Source: Rhabdornis inornatus (lineage: Eukaryota > Chordata > Aves > Passeriformes > Rhabdornithidae). Taken from it: DNA of 64,000 nucleotides. Location: contig VWZS01000654.1 in NCBI GenBank assembly GCA_013397075.1, positions 2,402,636-2,466,635 on the forward strand, written 5' to 3'. Under the pieces are notes generated by a model. It was not told where the DNA came from, ran no database searches, and saw nothing but the letters and a program-made list of their open reading frames with translations. Positions 1 through 13,800 of this stretch are shown piece after piece. A program made the position numbers and the translations under genes. How positions within the stretch are numbered: the first letter of the stretch is position 1; every line of letters begins with the position of its first letter.

Positions 1-553
1 AGCAACAATTAACATGCCAGATGGACTTGTATTAGTTGTATTTAAGGCTGATATGCATGATTCTGAAGATTGAAAAGCAATTTTTGAGGCTGCTTCTTCA
101 GTTGAATTCCTGTTCCTTATGCGAGATAGAGACTAAACAAGGTGGGCGTGATTTCTAAGAGCTTTGAGTGACTGAGCTGAGCTCTATTACAAAAATAATT
201 GAGGAAAGTGCGAACATGACTAAGGAAATAAAAGTTAAGTGATGGAAGCGATACAGGATACTAATTTCTTATCCCTTAAAAGTGTGTAGTCTTCAGAAAG
301 ATTTTGCATTTATGTGAAAATAGTCTGAATGTAAATTTTTTCTTTTATTTTTGCATTCATGTATTACACTGTTTAGAAATGCAACATGTATTAACGCATT
401 TTAATAGATGTTTTGCAGAAGAAGCAGAATGGAACTTATTTTCTCTTATGAAGGTTTTGGAAAGTGTAAGTGTAAGAAATGTGTTGAAGAGATGGATTGT
501 TGATAAAAAACAATAAATAATTACCCAATTATTTAATTTATTACCCAATAAAT
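1..553. other. no gene seen
   Basis: AT-rich single-copy-looking DNA. The longest open frame (304-516, plus, 70 codons) has no recognisable motif, no CpG island and no clear splice context. I see no gene or repeat here. Confidence 0.6.
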
Positions 554-1154
554 TGTCCTGGTTTAGGGAAAATTTGGGGGAAAACCTCCGGAAGGAGCCC
601 CCAGAAAGCAAACCCCCATGACTCCTCCCCACACCACCGGGTTCGGGAAGAATTTTTCTTGGAAAGAAGTGGAAAAAAACCTGTTTGTTTAACAAGGAAA
701 ACACTCCCCAGCATACACAAAAAGAAAACTGAACAACACCAGATGAAAAAAAACAAAACTCCTTCACCGCTCTGAAAGGATGACAAATTCAGAAAGTCTC
801 TCCTGCGAGTGGTCGCCCAGTTATCGGTCTCCGGCACTGGGGATGACTGCTGCAGATAGCGAAATGCAGACTCCCGGCATTTCTTGGTGCTTCCCAGGTC
901 CCCGTCCGGAACAGGTTCAGATGGTATAATTTTATTCAGGCAAAAGCAAAAAGTAGAAGCAAGCAAGCAAAGCAAGCAAGCGAAGCAAAGCCCAGCCTTT
1001 CCCAAACACAGACCGTCGGGGAGGTGAGCCGGCCGATAACAAGACAAAACAAACCCTCACCCTCAGAGCCAGTCCCGAAAGCACAGAACACAACACGAAG
1101 CACAAACAGAACACATGACTGGGGATACAAGCACCACAACGTCACCCCAGGACA
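554..1154 (-). mobile_element. solo LTR, endogenous retrovirus
   Basis: The segment is bounded by inverted termini (TGTCCTGG at the left, CCAGGACA at the right), the expected TG...CA ends of an LTR, and it is far richer in GC than its flanks. The minus orientation is preferred because a polyadenylation signal (AATAAA, near 937-942) reads on the minus strand; orientation is therefore less certain than identity. A short AAGCA-type direct repeat lies at about 957-990. The sequence resembles an LTR family I associate with songbird genomes. I do not see a matching target-site duplication (TAAAT against ATTAC), so the edges may have decayed. The overlapping open frames on both strands (for example 541-1047 minus) are by-products of the GC-rich LTR, not genes. 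Confidence 0.75.
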
Positions 1155-4100
1155 ATTACATAAAAGCAATAAAAAGGAAAAACAGAATACAGGCAAAGAA
1201 GATAATACTGAAAAATATAGAGGAAAACAGAGAAAGATGATGAGGAGGTGAAGAGAGATGAGAAAAAACAAAAGAGAAGTGAAAGTTCAGGAAAAACACA
1301 AGATGTGGAAACTAGCAGTGTATTTTATACTATTGTAGGGGATATAACAAGGAGGAAATGTCTTCCAGCAGAATGGCTTGTGGCTTGACTCCAGGACACT
1401 GCATATTTCAAGGGTGACATACTGTGATGCAATGTGTACTTTAAGGATTGAAGTCACCAAAACTGGTTAACCTCACCAGAATGCATTTCTGACCTCTCAG
1501 CCAGAACCCTCTAAGCCAGTGCAAAGACTAAGAGTCATTTGACCACATCTGGCTGGTCACAGGATACTGCCTCTGTATGCCATAGACAGAAGTGGGTCCT
1601 GCCTGCTGGAGTGATGCATCTCGAGCTAGAGCAGATGATCAAAATAGGCTCAAGGAATCATGATATGAAAGACATCTGGCTGGAAATCTGAATATAGGTA
1701 AGGTGAACTTCATCACTCTGACTTCAGCAGGCCCTGGCATGGCTTGAAGTAAAAGCTGTGTGTGGCATTTTGTTAAAGCATTGTGAGTCACCGCTGCCTT
1801 CTGCTAAGGCTAGTGTACATGAGCTACTACTGCATATAGTCAAACCACAATTAAGCCTTTGGGGAGCATGCATCTGTAAACAAATTATGAACGGCTTACA
1901 TTCTCTCTTCTCATATGCCCAAGTATGAGCATTGAAATCAATTTCTGTAATAGAATTTTTAATGGAAATGCACTTTTTCAGTCAAAATGGCTTTTCCATT
2001 AAGTGCAAAGCTCTGTTTCACTGACTTGTCTTGAGTTAAGAAGACCGCTCGCATTTCATAGGAGACTTTGGGTAAAATTTAGGAGAGACACAGTCCCCAC
2101 TGGCAAATGTTGAGGGAGAGGGAGTTTCTTTCTTCCATTTCTGCTTTTCTGTAATTCTTTAGAGAGATCGAGTTGTTGGCTTCTCTACTTTGTTCTTTCT
2201 TGTAAATCTGGAGATAGATCTGCTGAGGGCGGATGGACCTCTGACAACAGTGGGTTCAAAAGCTCCTTGACCACTTCCAAAGAATGTCAGCAAGCCAGAG
2301 GCTGTGGGCAGACTCCCCCAGCTGGTCCATGCTGACTGTGAAGCTGGTATTGTGGGCAAGCCTGCGTTACTAAAACTCTGACTTACGAGGATGATAAACT
2401 GATGTGTGGATGAGGACAAGGGGTTGCTAACTCCAGCATAGCACAGGGTTAGCTCTGCTTTGCTGTGTGTTTTCATGGCTCTGTGTGCCTGCTGACTTGC
2501 AACTTTCCTAGGTTAGCTATCCATATCACTTTGGTTTTCAGAGGGTGGACAAAACCCTTAGGCATAACTTGAGGCAGCCATCAAACTGTATCCAGAGTCT
2601 CTGTCAAACCTTGTTGGGTGGGCACTGTATTTTGCATCTGAAGTTACATTAATATTTTATTACCTGACTTCAAACAAAGAAACCACAGACAGGTAGTGAA
2701 GACTGTTGAAGACATAAATGAAAAAATCTGGGTAAGGAGTACTGTACTGTGAAAAAGCAAGAGGTTTTTTCAGCTCATCTTCAGCAGCTCATGTCTGTCA
2801 ATAGCTGCTGGCTGCTGGCAAAGTGGCATCAGTGAGGGGGCCTGCAGTGATCAGAGTTTTAGGAACAGGGGGCAATTAGCAAACCTTTCAAAAACACCTT
2901 CTCATGCAATCAGTAGTGTTAATGGTCACTGATTTTTTAATAGCCAGCTGAAGGCATGCTGCTGCTATTTGCAGTTTCCTCCTAAGACTGAATTTAAAAT
3001 GTGGCAGAAATGAGTTGTGCCCCAGTATCCATTACTAAATCCAACAGGAACTGACAAACATGGATCATTCTGGGAGCCAGGCTGTGCCCAAGCACAGGTG
3101 GGAAGCAGCGTTCTTACCTAGAAAACAGAGATTTAAAGCAAAATCAGTCTATACTACCCTAAAATGGAAGTAGTATAGCCCATGCTCTTCTACATTGAAT
3201 AACTCCCTGGAAGAAAAGTAGCTTTGAAACCTCTATGACCTGCAGAGACTGATATGCAATGTTTGTGAACCACTGAACATCTCTGGCCCTGGGCTGAATT
3301 TACAGAGCTGAAGGAGGTACAATGCAGAGAACAAAAATGTGCTTGCAATACACTTACACCCTGAACATTAGGTTTCTTGAATGTGTCAATGTATTTCAGG
3401 GAGACGAATGTGTCCTGTAATGTCTCTAGATCTAAGCAACTACCAGACTTTTAATTATGGATAGTACACCATTTCCTCACTTTCAGGAAGGTGAGGGTAG
3501 CATTTGCACTACCAACCTTTTATGTAATATCTTAGTGAGTAAAACATAACCAGATATGAGGGATTTTTACTTAATAACACCTGGTCCTGGGAAACTCCCA
3601 TTTTATAATGGATAAACTATTCCCTGGAGGGTGGAAGAAGGAAAAAGAAATAGGAATGAAAATCATGTTGGCTTAGCTCTGGTATTTGAACCAAATTACT
3701 TTTTTATTATTATTAATCTGCCCAATTTCCTCATTAGAGTGTCTCAGATTTTCAAACGACATTGGTTTTGTCCCAAAACTTATTTCACATTTATTTACAA
3801 GTATCACATTAATGCATTAAGGAACTGTTTCATTTTGTGCTCACATGGTGAAAAAATAACAGATTTGTAATTCCCTCTGCAGTCCTTTATAATGAGAAAT
3901 ACTTCAGGAGTAGGCAATTTTAAAGAACTTTAATTGCTTCTCCCTCTAGCAAAAAGTCTGCAATTACTGATGCAAGGGCCCTCCTTTACTGTTAATGAAC
4001 AGTCAGCAGTGCAAGCTTCTCTAGGCATTGTAGAGGCCATTGACTCATGCCAAATATTCTGGTACTCTTACCTACCTGTTGAGAGAGGAGCAGCCTCCAG

Positions 4101-4167
4101 AAACAGCCACTGTCTCCATTCCTGAAACTTTGAATTATTCCAAATCAGTTTTGTCACATCAGTCCCT
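1155..4167. other. no gene seen, intergenic
   Basis: A purine-rich, A-rich stretch (about 1155-1310) follows the LTR; the remainder is ordinary AT-rich DNA. Open frames at 2159-2476 (minus) and 3631-3870 (plus) have no family motif and lack splice or promoter support. Confidence 0.55.
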
Positions 4168-5219
4168 TGTAGTGGGTTTGCCTGGGAAGCTTTTGGTAGC
4201 AGGAGATCTACAGGAGTGGCTTCTGTGAGAAGTTGCTGGAAGCTTCCTCTACATGAAACAGAGCCAAGAGAGGCCACTGCTGGCCAAGGCCAAGCCCAAC
4301 AGCAACAGTGGAAGTGCCTCTGGGATACTGTGTTCAATAAGAGGGGAAAATATATATTGTGCAGAAGTAATTGTGGGCAGAGACAGAAAGAGTTAAAAAA
4401 AGCCAAAGGAGATGAATGAGAATATGTGACAGGAACATCCTTGCAGACCCTAGGGTCAGTGCAGGAGGAGGGGCAGGAGGTGCTCCAGGCACCAGAGCTG
4501 AGATTCCCCTGCAGCCCCTGGTGCAGCCCATGGTGAGGCAGCTGTGCCCCTGCAGCCCATGGAGGTCCACAATAGAGCAGACATCTACCTGCAGCTCCTG
4601 CAGGATCCCATTCCAGAGCAGAGGGATGCCCAGAGGAGGCTGTGACCCTGTGGGAAACCCACACTGGAGCAGCTTGCTGGCAGGACCTGTGAAACTTTGG
4701 AGAGAGGAGCCCACACTGGAGCAGGTTTGCTGGCAAGGCTTGTGAGCCCATGGGGAACCCACACTGGAGCAGCCTGTTCCTGAAGGATTGCAGCCCATGA
4801 AGGGACCCACACTGGAGTAGTTCAGAGAACTGCAGCCAATGGGAAAAACTCATGTTGGGGAAGTTTGTGGAGGACTGTCACCCATGGGAGGGACCCACAC
4901 TGGAGCAGGAGAAGGACTTTTCCCACTGAGGAGGAAGCAGTGGCAGAAACAACTTGTGATGAACTGACCACAGCCCTCACAGTCCCCCTGCACCACTGTC
5001 AGGGAGAAGGTAGAGAATAGGGGTAAAAGTTAAGCATGGGAAGGAGGAAGGGATGGGGGATGGGGGATGGGGGAAAGGTGTTTTCAAGATTTGTTTGTCT
5101 GTCCTTATCTCAGCCCATGAGCCTTTCACTCTCTTTTCTCTCCTCTGTCCAGTTGAGGAGGGCAGTGACAGAGTGGCTTTGGTGGGCACCTGGTGTCCAG
5201 TCAGGGTCAACCCACCACA
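4168..5219 (+). mobile_element. solo LTR (long passerine-type family), plus strand
   Basis: The element starts TGTAGTGGGTTTGC and ends GGTCAACCCACCACA, consistent with TG...CA LTR ends. Its middle is a run of degenerate short repeats built on 'ACCCACACTGGAGCAG' and 'CTGCAGCCCATGG', a hallmark of this long LTR family. The same family occurs inverted at 7020-7844, and the two copies align through the shared 'TGAGATTCCCCTGCAGCC' type core. Many CpG sites of the presumed ancestor have become CA/TG, as expected for an old methylated copy. Open frames inside it (for example 4068-4853 minus, 261 codons) come from the repetitive GC-rich core and are not genes. No internal retroviral genes accompany it and no clear target-site duplication was found. 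Confidence 0.8.
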
Positions 5220-7019
5220 CTCCTCTTCGCCAGGAGAAACTCCCTCTCCCAGAGGAGATGACACTGCAGTCTGTCAGCCACATGCTGGGGCTGGTTTTAA
5301 ATAGCATGAGAATGTGAAACAGAAGAGATCCTCCTGTTGGAGTGGAACAAGAATTACCAGCCTAAATGCACTCTGCAACAGGGAGGTGGTACTTTTTCTT
5401 TGATTTTAGATTGGGTTACATTATGCTGCTTCTTAAAAGGATGAGGGAAAGAAAAACTTGAAGAAAATAATCACAGAATGTTTTTTGCTCATTTCAACTG
5501 GGTCATACTGAGTACGACACCAGACATAAATCAATCATCCCCTGAAAAGAGATGTCAAAAAATACATCCAAAAAATCCTTCCCAGCCTTCCTCATACAGC
5601 TTTGACTTAGACCCATGCTGACAATATTTGCAAACAAAGATTTATTTAGAGGGAAGGTTATAAGAATCCATGTGTTCTCTTTACCAAAAACAGGTGCTGG
5701 ATACTTTATTTTATTATCAACCTTTCTGGGTTACCAAGAACTCCCTGCATTAGGTTTGCAGACTTTTTTCTTCAGCTCTTTCAATTCTGTAGCCCAGTGG
5801 AATAGGGTGCCTCACTGTTATAAATTATCTTGCACTGTACTCCTACCTTTTTATGAAATTTACATCCCTCTGAGCAGTGTTCAGTTGCCAACCTGTTATC
5901 TCCTTTCTCCAGCCCAATTAATTTAGAGGTGATCAATTTAATCCTTGAATAGTTTGAACAGATGCTTGCCTCCCTCCAGCTCCTGTCCATATTTCTCTGA
6001 AAGATTTTCTGTTGGTGATACATGCTGTGTGCCAGACTACGTTGCACATTCAGGGGTAGCATTCTGGAAGAATGGAAGTTCATGTATTGGAAGAAGAATT
6101 TCTGACAGCATTTCAGATAGCAAATAAGAGTTGTCTTCATTTATGCAAACTTAAGCCAGAGTTAAATTCAACCTTTCCCATAGGATCCACACAGGACTTG
6201 TGCAAAACCAATGCAATAGGATTCATTTTGCGTAAATATTTTTGTTTACAGAATGGCTTTTCACACATCTTGCTACATATTTGTGTGGCTGAATCATTGA
6301 GGAGAGAGGAAAGGAGCCAGGGCAGTTTTTTTCCTTGAGTCATTAAAAAAAAATTATGAGGCATTTCATCAAGTGAAGTTGGTGTGTTCCTGTGCTCTGC
6401 AGCAGCACTTTGGAAAGTATGAACTTACTGTCAGCATTTAAATGAACAGTGTTCTCAAGCTGAACCTTTCAAAAGAAATTTTAAAGAAGGAATTGATCCA
6501 GAGCCAGAAGGAGAGCAGAAAGAAGGAAAAGAGCCACAGAATAAAAAAGCAGCATGAGGCTCTGCAGTGGGCAGTATTGTGGGTAGCATTGGAACTGACA
6601 TTTATACAGCAATAGCATTTAAAGGATGTAGTCAAAGGAAAGGGCACTTTAGGTTGGCCTTGTAATCAGAAGAGCTGAGTGGCTGACAAGGGCTGATAGA
6701 AGAGTGCAGAGGGTTGCACGTGGAGTACAAAGGACAGTTACTGTCAGCTGAACTATCTGGTCATAGCCCACCCAACCCTGACCCTCCCATGATCAGAATT
6801 TAGGTGTAAATTGTCGAACAAAGCATCAGCATTCCCGAAGCAGTGGCAGTCAGCAGCTGGTTAAGTACGACTGCTTACGACTGGTTACAATCCCTGTCCT
6901 ATGCTTGGATCCCATCTTCTAAAATCCTGTCCATTCATAGAGTCACTGTTAAAGATGTGGACAGGGAGATGACTCCTCAATTAGCATTGCATCCAAAATA
7001 GACTGGACATGGGAAAACT
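5220..7019. other. no gene seen, spacer between two LTRs
   Basis: About 1.8 kb of AT-rich DNA separating two inverted LTRs of the same family. Open frames up to 119 codons (5781-6140 minus) show no recognisable domain. I see no retroviral gag, pol or env similarity, so the pair is not a provirus. Confidence 0.55.
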
Positions 7020-7844
7020 AGTTTATTTTAGTGTTAGTTAGTAAAAGAGAAGGATAATGTGAAAAAAGAGCTTTAAAATCCTTCCCTCTATCTCTCCGTT
7101 TTTCCCAGGCTCAACTTCACTCCTGATTTCTCTACCTCCTCCCCCAGGGTGGCACAGGGAGATGGGGAATCGGGGCTGCAGCCAGTTCATCACACTCTTC
7201 TTCATCATCATATCTCTGCCACTCCTTTCTCTTCAGGGACAAGATTCCTCACACCCTTTCCCTGCTCCATTGTGGGGTCCCTTTCATGGGAGGCAGTCCT
7301 CCATGAACTTCTTCCACTTGAGTCTTACCCATGGCACACAGTTCTTCATGAACTGCTCCGGTGTGGGCCTCTGCTTCAGTGTGGGCTTCCCATGGAATCA
7401 CAGCCTCCTTCAGACATCCCCCTGCTCTGGAATGGGATCCTGCAGGAGCTGCAGGTGGATCTCTGCTCCACTGTGGACCTCCATGGGCTGCAGGGGCACA
7501 GCTGTCTCACCATGGGCTGCACCAGGGGCTGCAGGGGCATCTCAGCTCTGGTGCCTGGAGCATCTCCTGCCCCTCCTTCTGCACTGACCTTGGGGTTTGC
7601 TGGGGTTTGCAGGGCTGTTCCTGTCACATATTCTCACTCCTGTCTTCTGGCTGCCGTTCAGCACTTATTCATTTTTCTTTGGCATTTTATCACCACCATT
7701 TCTCAGATTGCTCAGTGGCAGGTCACTCTTGGAGCCAGCTGGCATTGGCTCTTTTGGACATGGGGGAAGCTTCTGGCAGCTTCTCACAGAAACCACCTCT
7801 GTAGATCCTCTGCTACCAAAACCTTGCCATGCAAACCCAGTACA
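7020..7844 (-). mobile_element. LTR of the same family as 4168-5219, minus strand, truncated
   Basis: Read on the minus strand from 7844, the sequence begins TGTACTGGGTTTGCATGG and proceeds through the same landmarks as the plus-strand copy at 4168: the GGTTTTGGTAGCAG block, the GTCAGTGCAGAAGGAGG block and the CCCACACTGGAGCAG-type repeats. Its 3' portion fades out near 7020-7040 without reaching the CCACCACA end, so it is 3'-truncated. The plus-strand frame at 7149-7883 (244 codons) is an antisense by-product of the repetitive core. Sequence identity to the other copy is good enough to align by eye but with many differences, so these are independent old insertions. Confidence 0.78.
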
Positions 7845-10800
7845 CCCACACAGACACAGATATGTGCTTGTGTGTTTGAGTAGTGCCTGGGAAAGTTCCT
7901 TGGACTTTGTTCTCACCTCTGATTTTCCTGCAGGACTCTCTTTTGGGTATGGCATCTTCATTTTTAGTAGTTGCACTCACTCACTTATACACTTACTCTA
8001 AGTATGTGACAGCTGCTGTGTTCACTGGCCTCAATAAAATTCAATACAAGCTATGTCATTATTTTCAATTTGTGTTGCTTTTAGGCCTAATAACACGGAG
8101 CCTAAGTCTGATACAGTCAGGCACTGGAAAAAATGTTTAATACTGTTCTTGCATCCTAATAAAGTCCAAGACCCCAAAAAAACAAATTATAATTTGAAGA
8201 GATGGGCCACTTAAAATGTGGGAATCAGAAGAGTTGAGAAAGATACAGTGGTAGAGGGCAGAGATTAATGGCTAAATATTCACAAGATTGTAAATTCTTT
8301 CTTTGGGACCTAAAGGAAGTGGCAGGCCTATTTAAAACTATTGAGAACCAACTGCTTAAAAATTAAGTGTTAAATGACATACTAACATCTATCCAGAAAT
8401 CAATAGTCCACTGAGGAACTGAATCCAGATTTTCTGCCTACTAGATAAATACCAACCTATAAATCCTCTGGGCAGAATCTAAGCCCCAGTCAAAAATCCT
8501 GTTATCTTCAATAGGAAAGTTTCCATTCTCAATTTTTGCCCGTATCTCATACAATACAACACAAATATCCCAGGTATAATGTGTACAAGATAGGAAAAAG
8601 AATCATTCTTGGAAGTCATCCTGTGCCTTAGAGCGCAAAATCCCTCACAATGAGAGCACAGTTGTGATGAACCACTCCCATTCATATTTAAAAAATATGA
8701 ACTTTAAAGTTGTTTTCTGCCTCCTTGCCTGTGTTTCTGTGCATCTGTCAGGAAGCCACAGAAAGCATACAGGTGACATCCTCAATAAAATATAAAAATA
8801 CCAAACTATTTAATCTTGCAGCTTTAGCTTACCTCCATTGGGGAATATGGTTTATTCTGGATAGTGCTCAATAATTTTGTTGTTTGTCAAAGGACTGAGA
8901 AATTTCTTTAGATAAAAGATAAAATTGATTCACTGGCAAAAAGCAGTTTTACTTCTCCAGCTCAGAAAACTTCCAAATGTCATATTTTGCTGAGAGAAGA
9001 AGAACATGACAAAGAGGAAAACTGAATAAAAAACAAATATAGGACATCTTTGTCATGAAGATTAGAAAGAAAAAGAACTTTCCTTAAAGGAAAAGCAGGA
9101 AGACAAGAAAGAACCTTCACCTTATTTCCCCAAAAGCATCTAACCTTTTGAAAATGTGCTGAGCACAGGCCACAAAAAACCAGTTTCTTGCTAGTTTGTA
9201 ATAAACTTTCAAACCATCTTTTTCTGGTACAGGGAATATTCTTATCACCCAATGCTTGCAGTCAGGGCTTTGCTAGTCTTGCCCAGCCTCCCATTTCCTT
9301 AAAACAAGATGTTGCACACCCTCCCATCCCAGGTTAGGCATTATACATGATCTAAAACAACCTCTCTGCATCTTCGGACTTCGCCCTATTTTTATTCTGC
9401 CTCAAACTACCACTGCTGCCAAAATTTATTATGATTTCATCTGAAGAATTCAGCTAAACCTGAACTGGGATTTTTAAATGATGTAGATTGATGGGATTGA
9501 GTGAACTGAGTGTGCAAATTTGAACTCACGGTCCGTAAAATTTTAGCTGTCCTTGTGAACAACTTTCCTCCTGATGAAAGCATTCTGCAATGGCCAGCAC
9601 AGCCTTCATCATCATCCCAGTCAGTAATAAGAAAAGTTTGAGTATCATAATTTCATTGGCTTTTAGTATCCCGTGTTTTATTTCTGGGAGTTTATTGATG
9701 CCTTCAAGTTGCAGTCATTTCTCCTAGGCAATTCCAGCTTTTCAGATGAAATGGTACTATACTCATAGCAAAGTGATAATCATAGTATTTTTAGCCATCA
9801 TGGTATATGAAATCTTATGCTGTTATGATAATCTTAAATCAAATAAATATTAATCTGATAAATTATTCTTAAATGTCAAATAAATTAATGCACAATAAAA
9901 ATTAATTTAGCTGCACCTAAAATTGAAAGCAAGGAAACAGTAAAAAGGGAATAATAATAATTTTTTAAAAGCCAGCAGCTATCCATTTAACTGTATTGGT
10001 TTTATATCTCATTGGTCATGATAAGATCTTCACCCTTTTTTGAAACATCTCTGATCTGACTTGTGCATTCTCAGAGATTTTTCTCTTTTGAGGCTGATAA
10101 CTGGAGCAATTGCCAGAGGGGAGATTCTACTACTGCCTTTATGGAAGTTTGTACAAATGAGCTGCACCTTTGTCTTTCCACATCAGCTGAGATGATGTCC
10201 TGGAGCATCTGCACCATCTTGGGCATCCTCAGGCTGTCCTTGGCAGGGACCAAGCTCACTTGTGGAGGACAAACACAAGTGGGCATGAAACAGTGTTCTG
10301 TACTGTGAATTAGGAGTTGCAAGAAGGGGTTGGGTGAGTTTCTACCCACTCTTTGGGCCTCAAGGTCCTTTTTGTAGGATACCTGACATTGTAGGTTTTG
10401 CCCATGGAAGAACCAGGGCTGTAGCTGCCAATCCAGCTTGCACTGGCATCCAGAGGTGCTGAAACTCATTGGTTTGAGTGGGTGGGACACACTGCAGTGC
10501 CATTTGGTGCCAGTGCACATAATGCTGACTACTCTGTTCTTTCACCAGCATTCTGCTTTTGCTGTGCATTTTTTCCACTTTGCTGCTTCCTTTTTTGCTC
10601 TGTCCCTTTTTTTTTTTTGCATTAGGGCTCACATTCAGATACCACTGCAGAAGTTACCAAGAGACACTCAAGCTCATGGAAGCTCAAGAGTCTCCAGTAA
10701 ATTCTTGTTGCCTTACATAGCATGCACATAATTATACATGATGATATACATAATGATTTATTTACACCTTATCAAATCAATTTGCCACATAAACCTAAAC

Positions 10801-13800
10801 TATAGTATAGTGCTAATTAAATAGGAAAAATATTTTAAAGGGAATTTCAAGGCAAACAAACATCCCCAACCACACAGAAGGGTGCAATGTATGTCACTTA
10901 TTTTCTCTTTTGGACAGTGCAGATATCTATACTTAAGCTGTCACCTTAGACATGATTATTTATTGATGTTGTTTTGAACCATACTAAGTATATTCATGAC
11001 TCCCCATAATACATACAGAAAATGTGTGTATCATTATAGAAGAGGCAAGATGAGTGGCTAATTCACTGACCATTTCCTTCTAGAAATCTGGGTTCAAATT
11101 CTATGTTTTCACAGAAGAGGCAAAGGATGTGTATTACAAAACACACCTGTCTGCTTAGCATGGTGACAAATGCCTGGCATGTACTTAAAGAGGAGATTGG
11201 GAAGATGATTCAGGGATCAGAAAAGTGAACTGAAATGAGATTTAATAGTTCTATACCGAGGACTCCCAAGGAATGTTTTAAGCTCTAAATGTCAACTCTA
11301 TATCTGCAGTGAAGAGGACATCCCTGAAAACTGGGCATTAATCCTTTGATTCCACTGCAGTTACTGGGCAACCATAAGTGTTGCCACGAAAGTGAAAAAT
11401 GGGTGTGCAAATCTATTTAATTTTTAATTGCATTTTCTCGAGACACTTACATTTACTTCACTATTATTAATAACATTGCTGTAAATGTATGTGTCCTGCA
11501 ATGTCTTTTCATGGGAGGATGATGAACCTAATGCATACTTTTCCTCTCTAAATTCTCTGCTGCACTGCAATCAACATCAGGGGTTTTATTTGCATTTCTA
11601 CGGCTTTTTCATTTTCAAATCTTCCTCACTAACTTAGTGAAATCAGTGCATGTCATTGTACACCAAGGCCAAGGAGATGCTTTCTTTAAATGCAACATGG
11701 AAAATCATTAACCCTCTTACTTTCTTGTTACAGTTTAAAATTTCACATATTTTCGTTGCACATTCAGTTAGACAACAGTACGTTTCCCAAGGAAAAGTTT
11801 AGCTATGGCATGTTGCCAAGCTAATTGTTTGGCCAAACAAGGAACAAGATGAACAAGCCAAGTAATCATCCTCGAACACAGTGGTCCCAAAGAAAGCTCT
11901 GTGTTTACAGGGACCTGCATCTTCCAAAGTTAATTTGGAAAGGTTTCCTACTGTGTATTTCAATAGAAAACAAAATGCAGTTTCTAATTTACTTTCCCTG
12001 AATAAGAGTCTTAAAATGTTGACAAGTGCTGTAAATGTCATCTGCTTGGATGTGCCCTGTATATAGCGATAATACAGGACATTTCTCGCAGAAAATTCTA
12101 AAATCTTAAACATTAATCCAAAATCAATGGAGCTCCCTCTGCAGAACTGGGTGCTTTGGGGTTTTTCTTTGTCCACCCAAAATGTGCTATTGTGTCAATT
12201 TTTATTTTTTTTCTAATTACACAGTAGTGGAAAGAAGACAGAAGTAGCAAGAAAATTGGCACACACCTGAGCATGAGCAGAATAGTGTTTCAGTTTGCTA
12301 ACCGTCCCATCACACCTAGGGCTTAGGAAATAACTCATTGTTTCCAAACAAATTCAGATTTATTTTTTTTCCTGGAAATCTCAGCTGTGGAAAATCTGTA
12401 CAAAAATTACATAACATTATATTGCTAAGCACCTGGAAAACAGAGAATTTTTCTACACCAATTTTTCTTGATAGATAAGACTGGGCTCATAGCTTGGTAC
12501 ACTGAGTGATGGGCCAAACTTGGCAGCCTTCTTAAATATGTCTGACTCTTCCTATTCTTTTAAAACTTCATCACTCATAAAGCAAAAAATCTTCTTGCAA
12601 CCATCTTCCCTCCCTGACAAGCATTTCAAATCCCTGATGCACACAACTCTCTTTTCTGTGGTGATTTTGCTGTGTCTCTTTGTTGTTGTGCTTATTCCAC
12701 ATATTTATGGCATTCTGATTCCAGATTCAAGTAGCTTTCATTCTGCAGAATATAGATTTTATATAGATATATAAATGTGTTTACATATAAAGTATCTTTT
12801 CCTCCAGTATCTCTAATTGTGTCGCTTTTAGACACAAAAAACGTGGCACAGGTGTAGGGTATGATATTTACTTGAAACTGGGCCAAACAGTTTGCTAGGC
12901 AGATGAAGCTCAACTTTTGTCAGTGGTAGGCTTTTTTTGTTTTTTCTTAAAGATTTTGCATGTGTAAAAGAGGTCTCAATTTTAATAGTCCTGAAGAGAT
13001 TTGGGTTAAAATGTGACAGGATCAAATATGAGAACAGAACTTGGTCTGCTGTCTTCAGTGGCCTTAAGGAAAGAAAGAATTTGGTGCCTATTGCTCAAGT
13101 TGGCACTTAAAAGAGTAAGAAGCATTGCCAATAACACATTTGGCCTGAGGATGTAACAGTTCTTCAGAAACACTGATAATTATTCTCATGGTACTCTTCT
13201 GTGTAGTTGGTGCAAGCTTTTTTTATGCTTATTTTACGAAGTACAGGGAAACACTGAGGGTTAACCTGTGGCTCCAAGAGCCTTCAAATCAGTGGCAGAA
13301 ATAGAAATGGTGTTGCCCTGACCTTTACCTAACGTCAGGGCCCATTGCAGGAAGGAAAACCTGAGATTTTGGGTGATTCAGAGCATGATTGTGACAGTGT
13401 CATCATTCCAAGGGTCCTGTTGAAAATAAAGGGAATACCAAGAATGGACTGTCTACAGGTGTCTCGCCAAAATCAGCGAGGAACAAGCCTAATGCTGTCT
13501 GGTTTTTTTTGTCCTGAGAAGCCCATGTTCTGTTTCCTGCAAAGCCTGAGCAAGGTTTTTAGAAAAACCATTCAGTGCAGGTCAGGACTGTATTATTTAT
13601 TGATGTACTCACTGTATGAAAGGATGAAGTCAAAGCAGTAAAAGTATTCTCTAGGTTTGGCCTGGAAATTCCCCTTTCAAAAAAGCAAAAACAAAACAAA
13701 AAAAACAACCCCAAAATAAATTAAAATAACATAAAGCAAGAGCAACAAGGTACTCTAGGGAAAGTTTTACAAGTCCATTACTATACACGCTTCAAGGCCT

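Noticed and set aside
541..1271. Overlapping frames of 168, 136 and 111 codons on the minus strand
   Set aside because: They lie within or next to a solo LTR and have low-complexity Phe/Cys/Leu-rich translations.
4068..4853. 261-codon minus-strand frame rich in Cys, Gly and Ser
   Set aside because: It is the antisense of the internally repetitive core of an LTR; the same kind of frame appears in the inverted copy at 7149-7883.
11799..12176. 125-codon minus frame
   Set aside because: No motif, no splice partners, ordinary AT-rich context.
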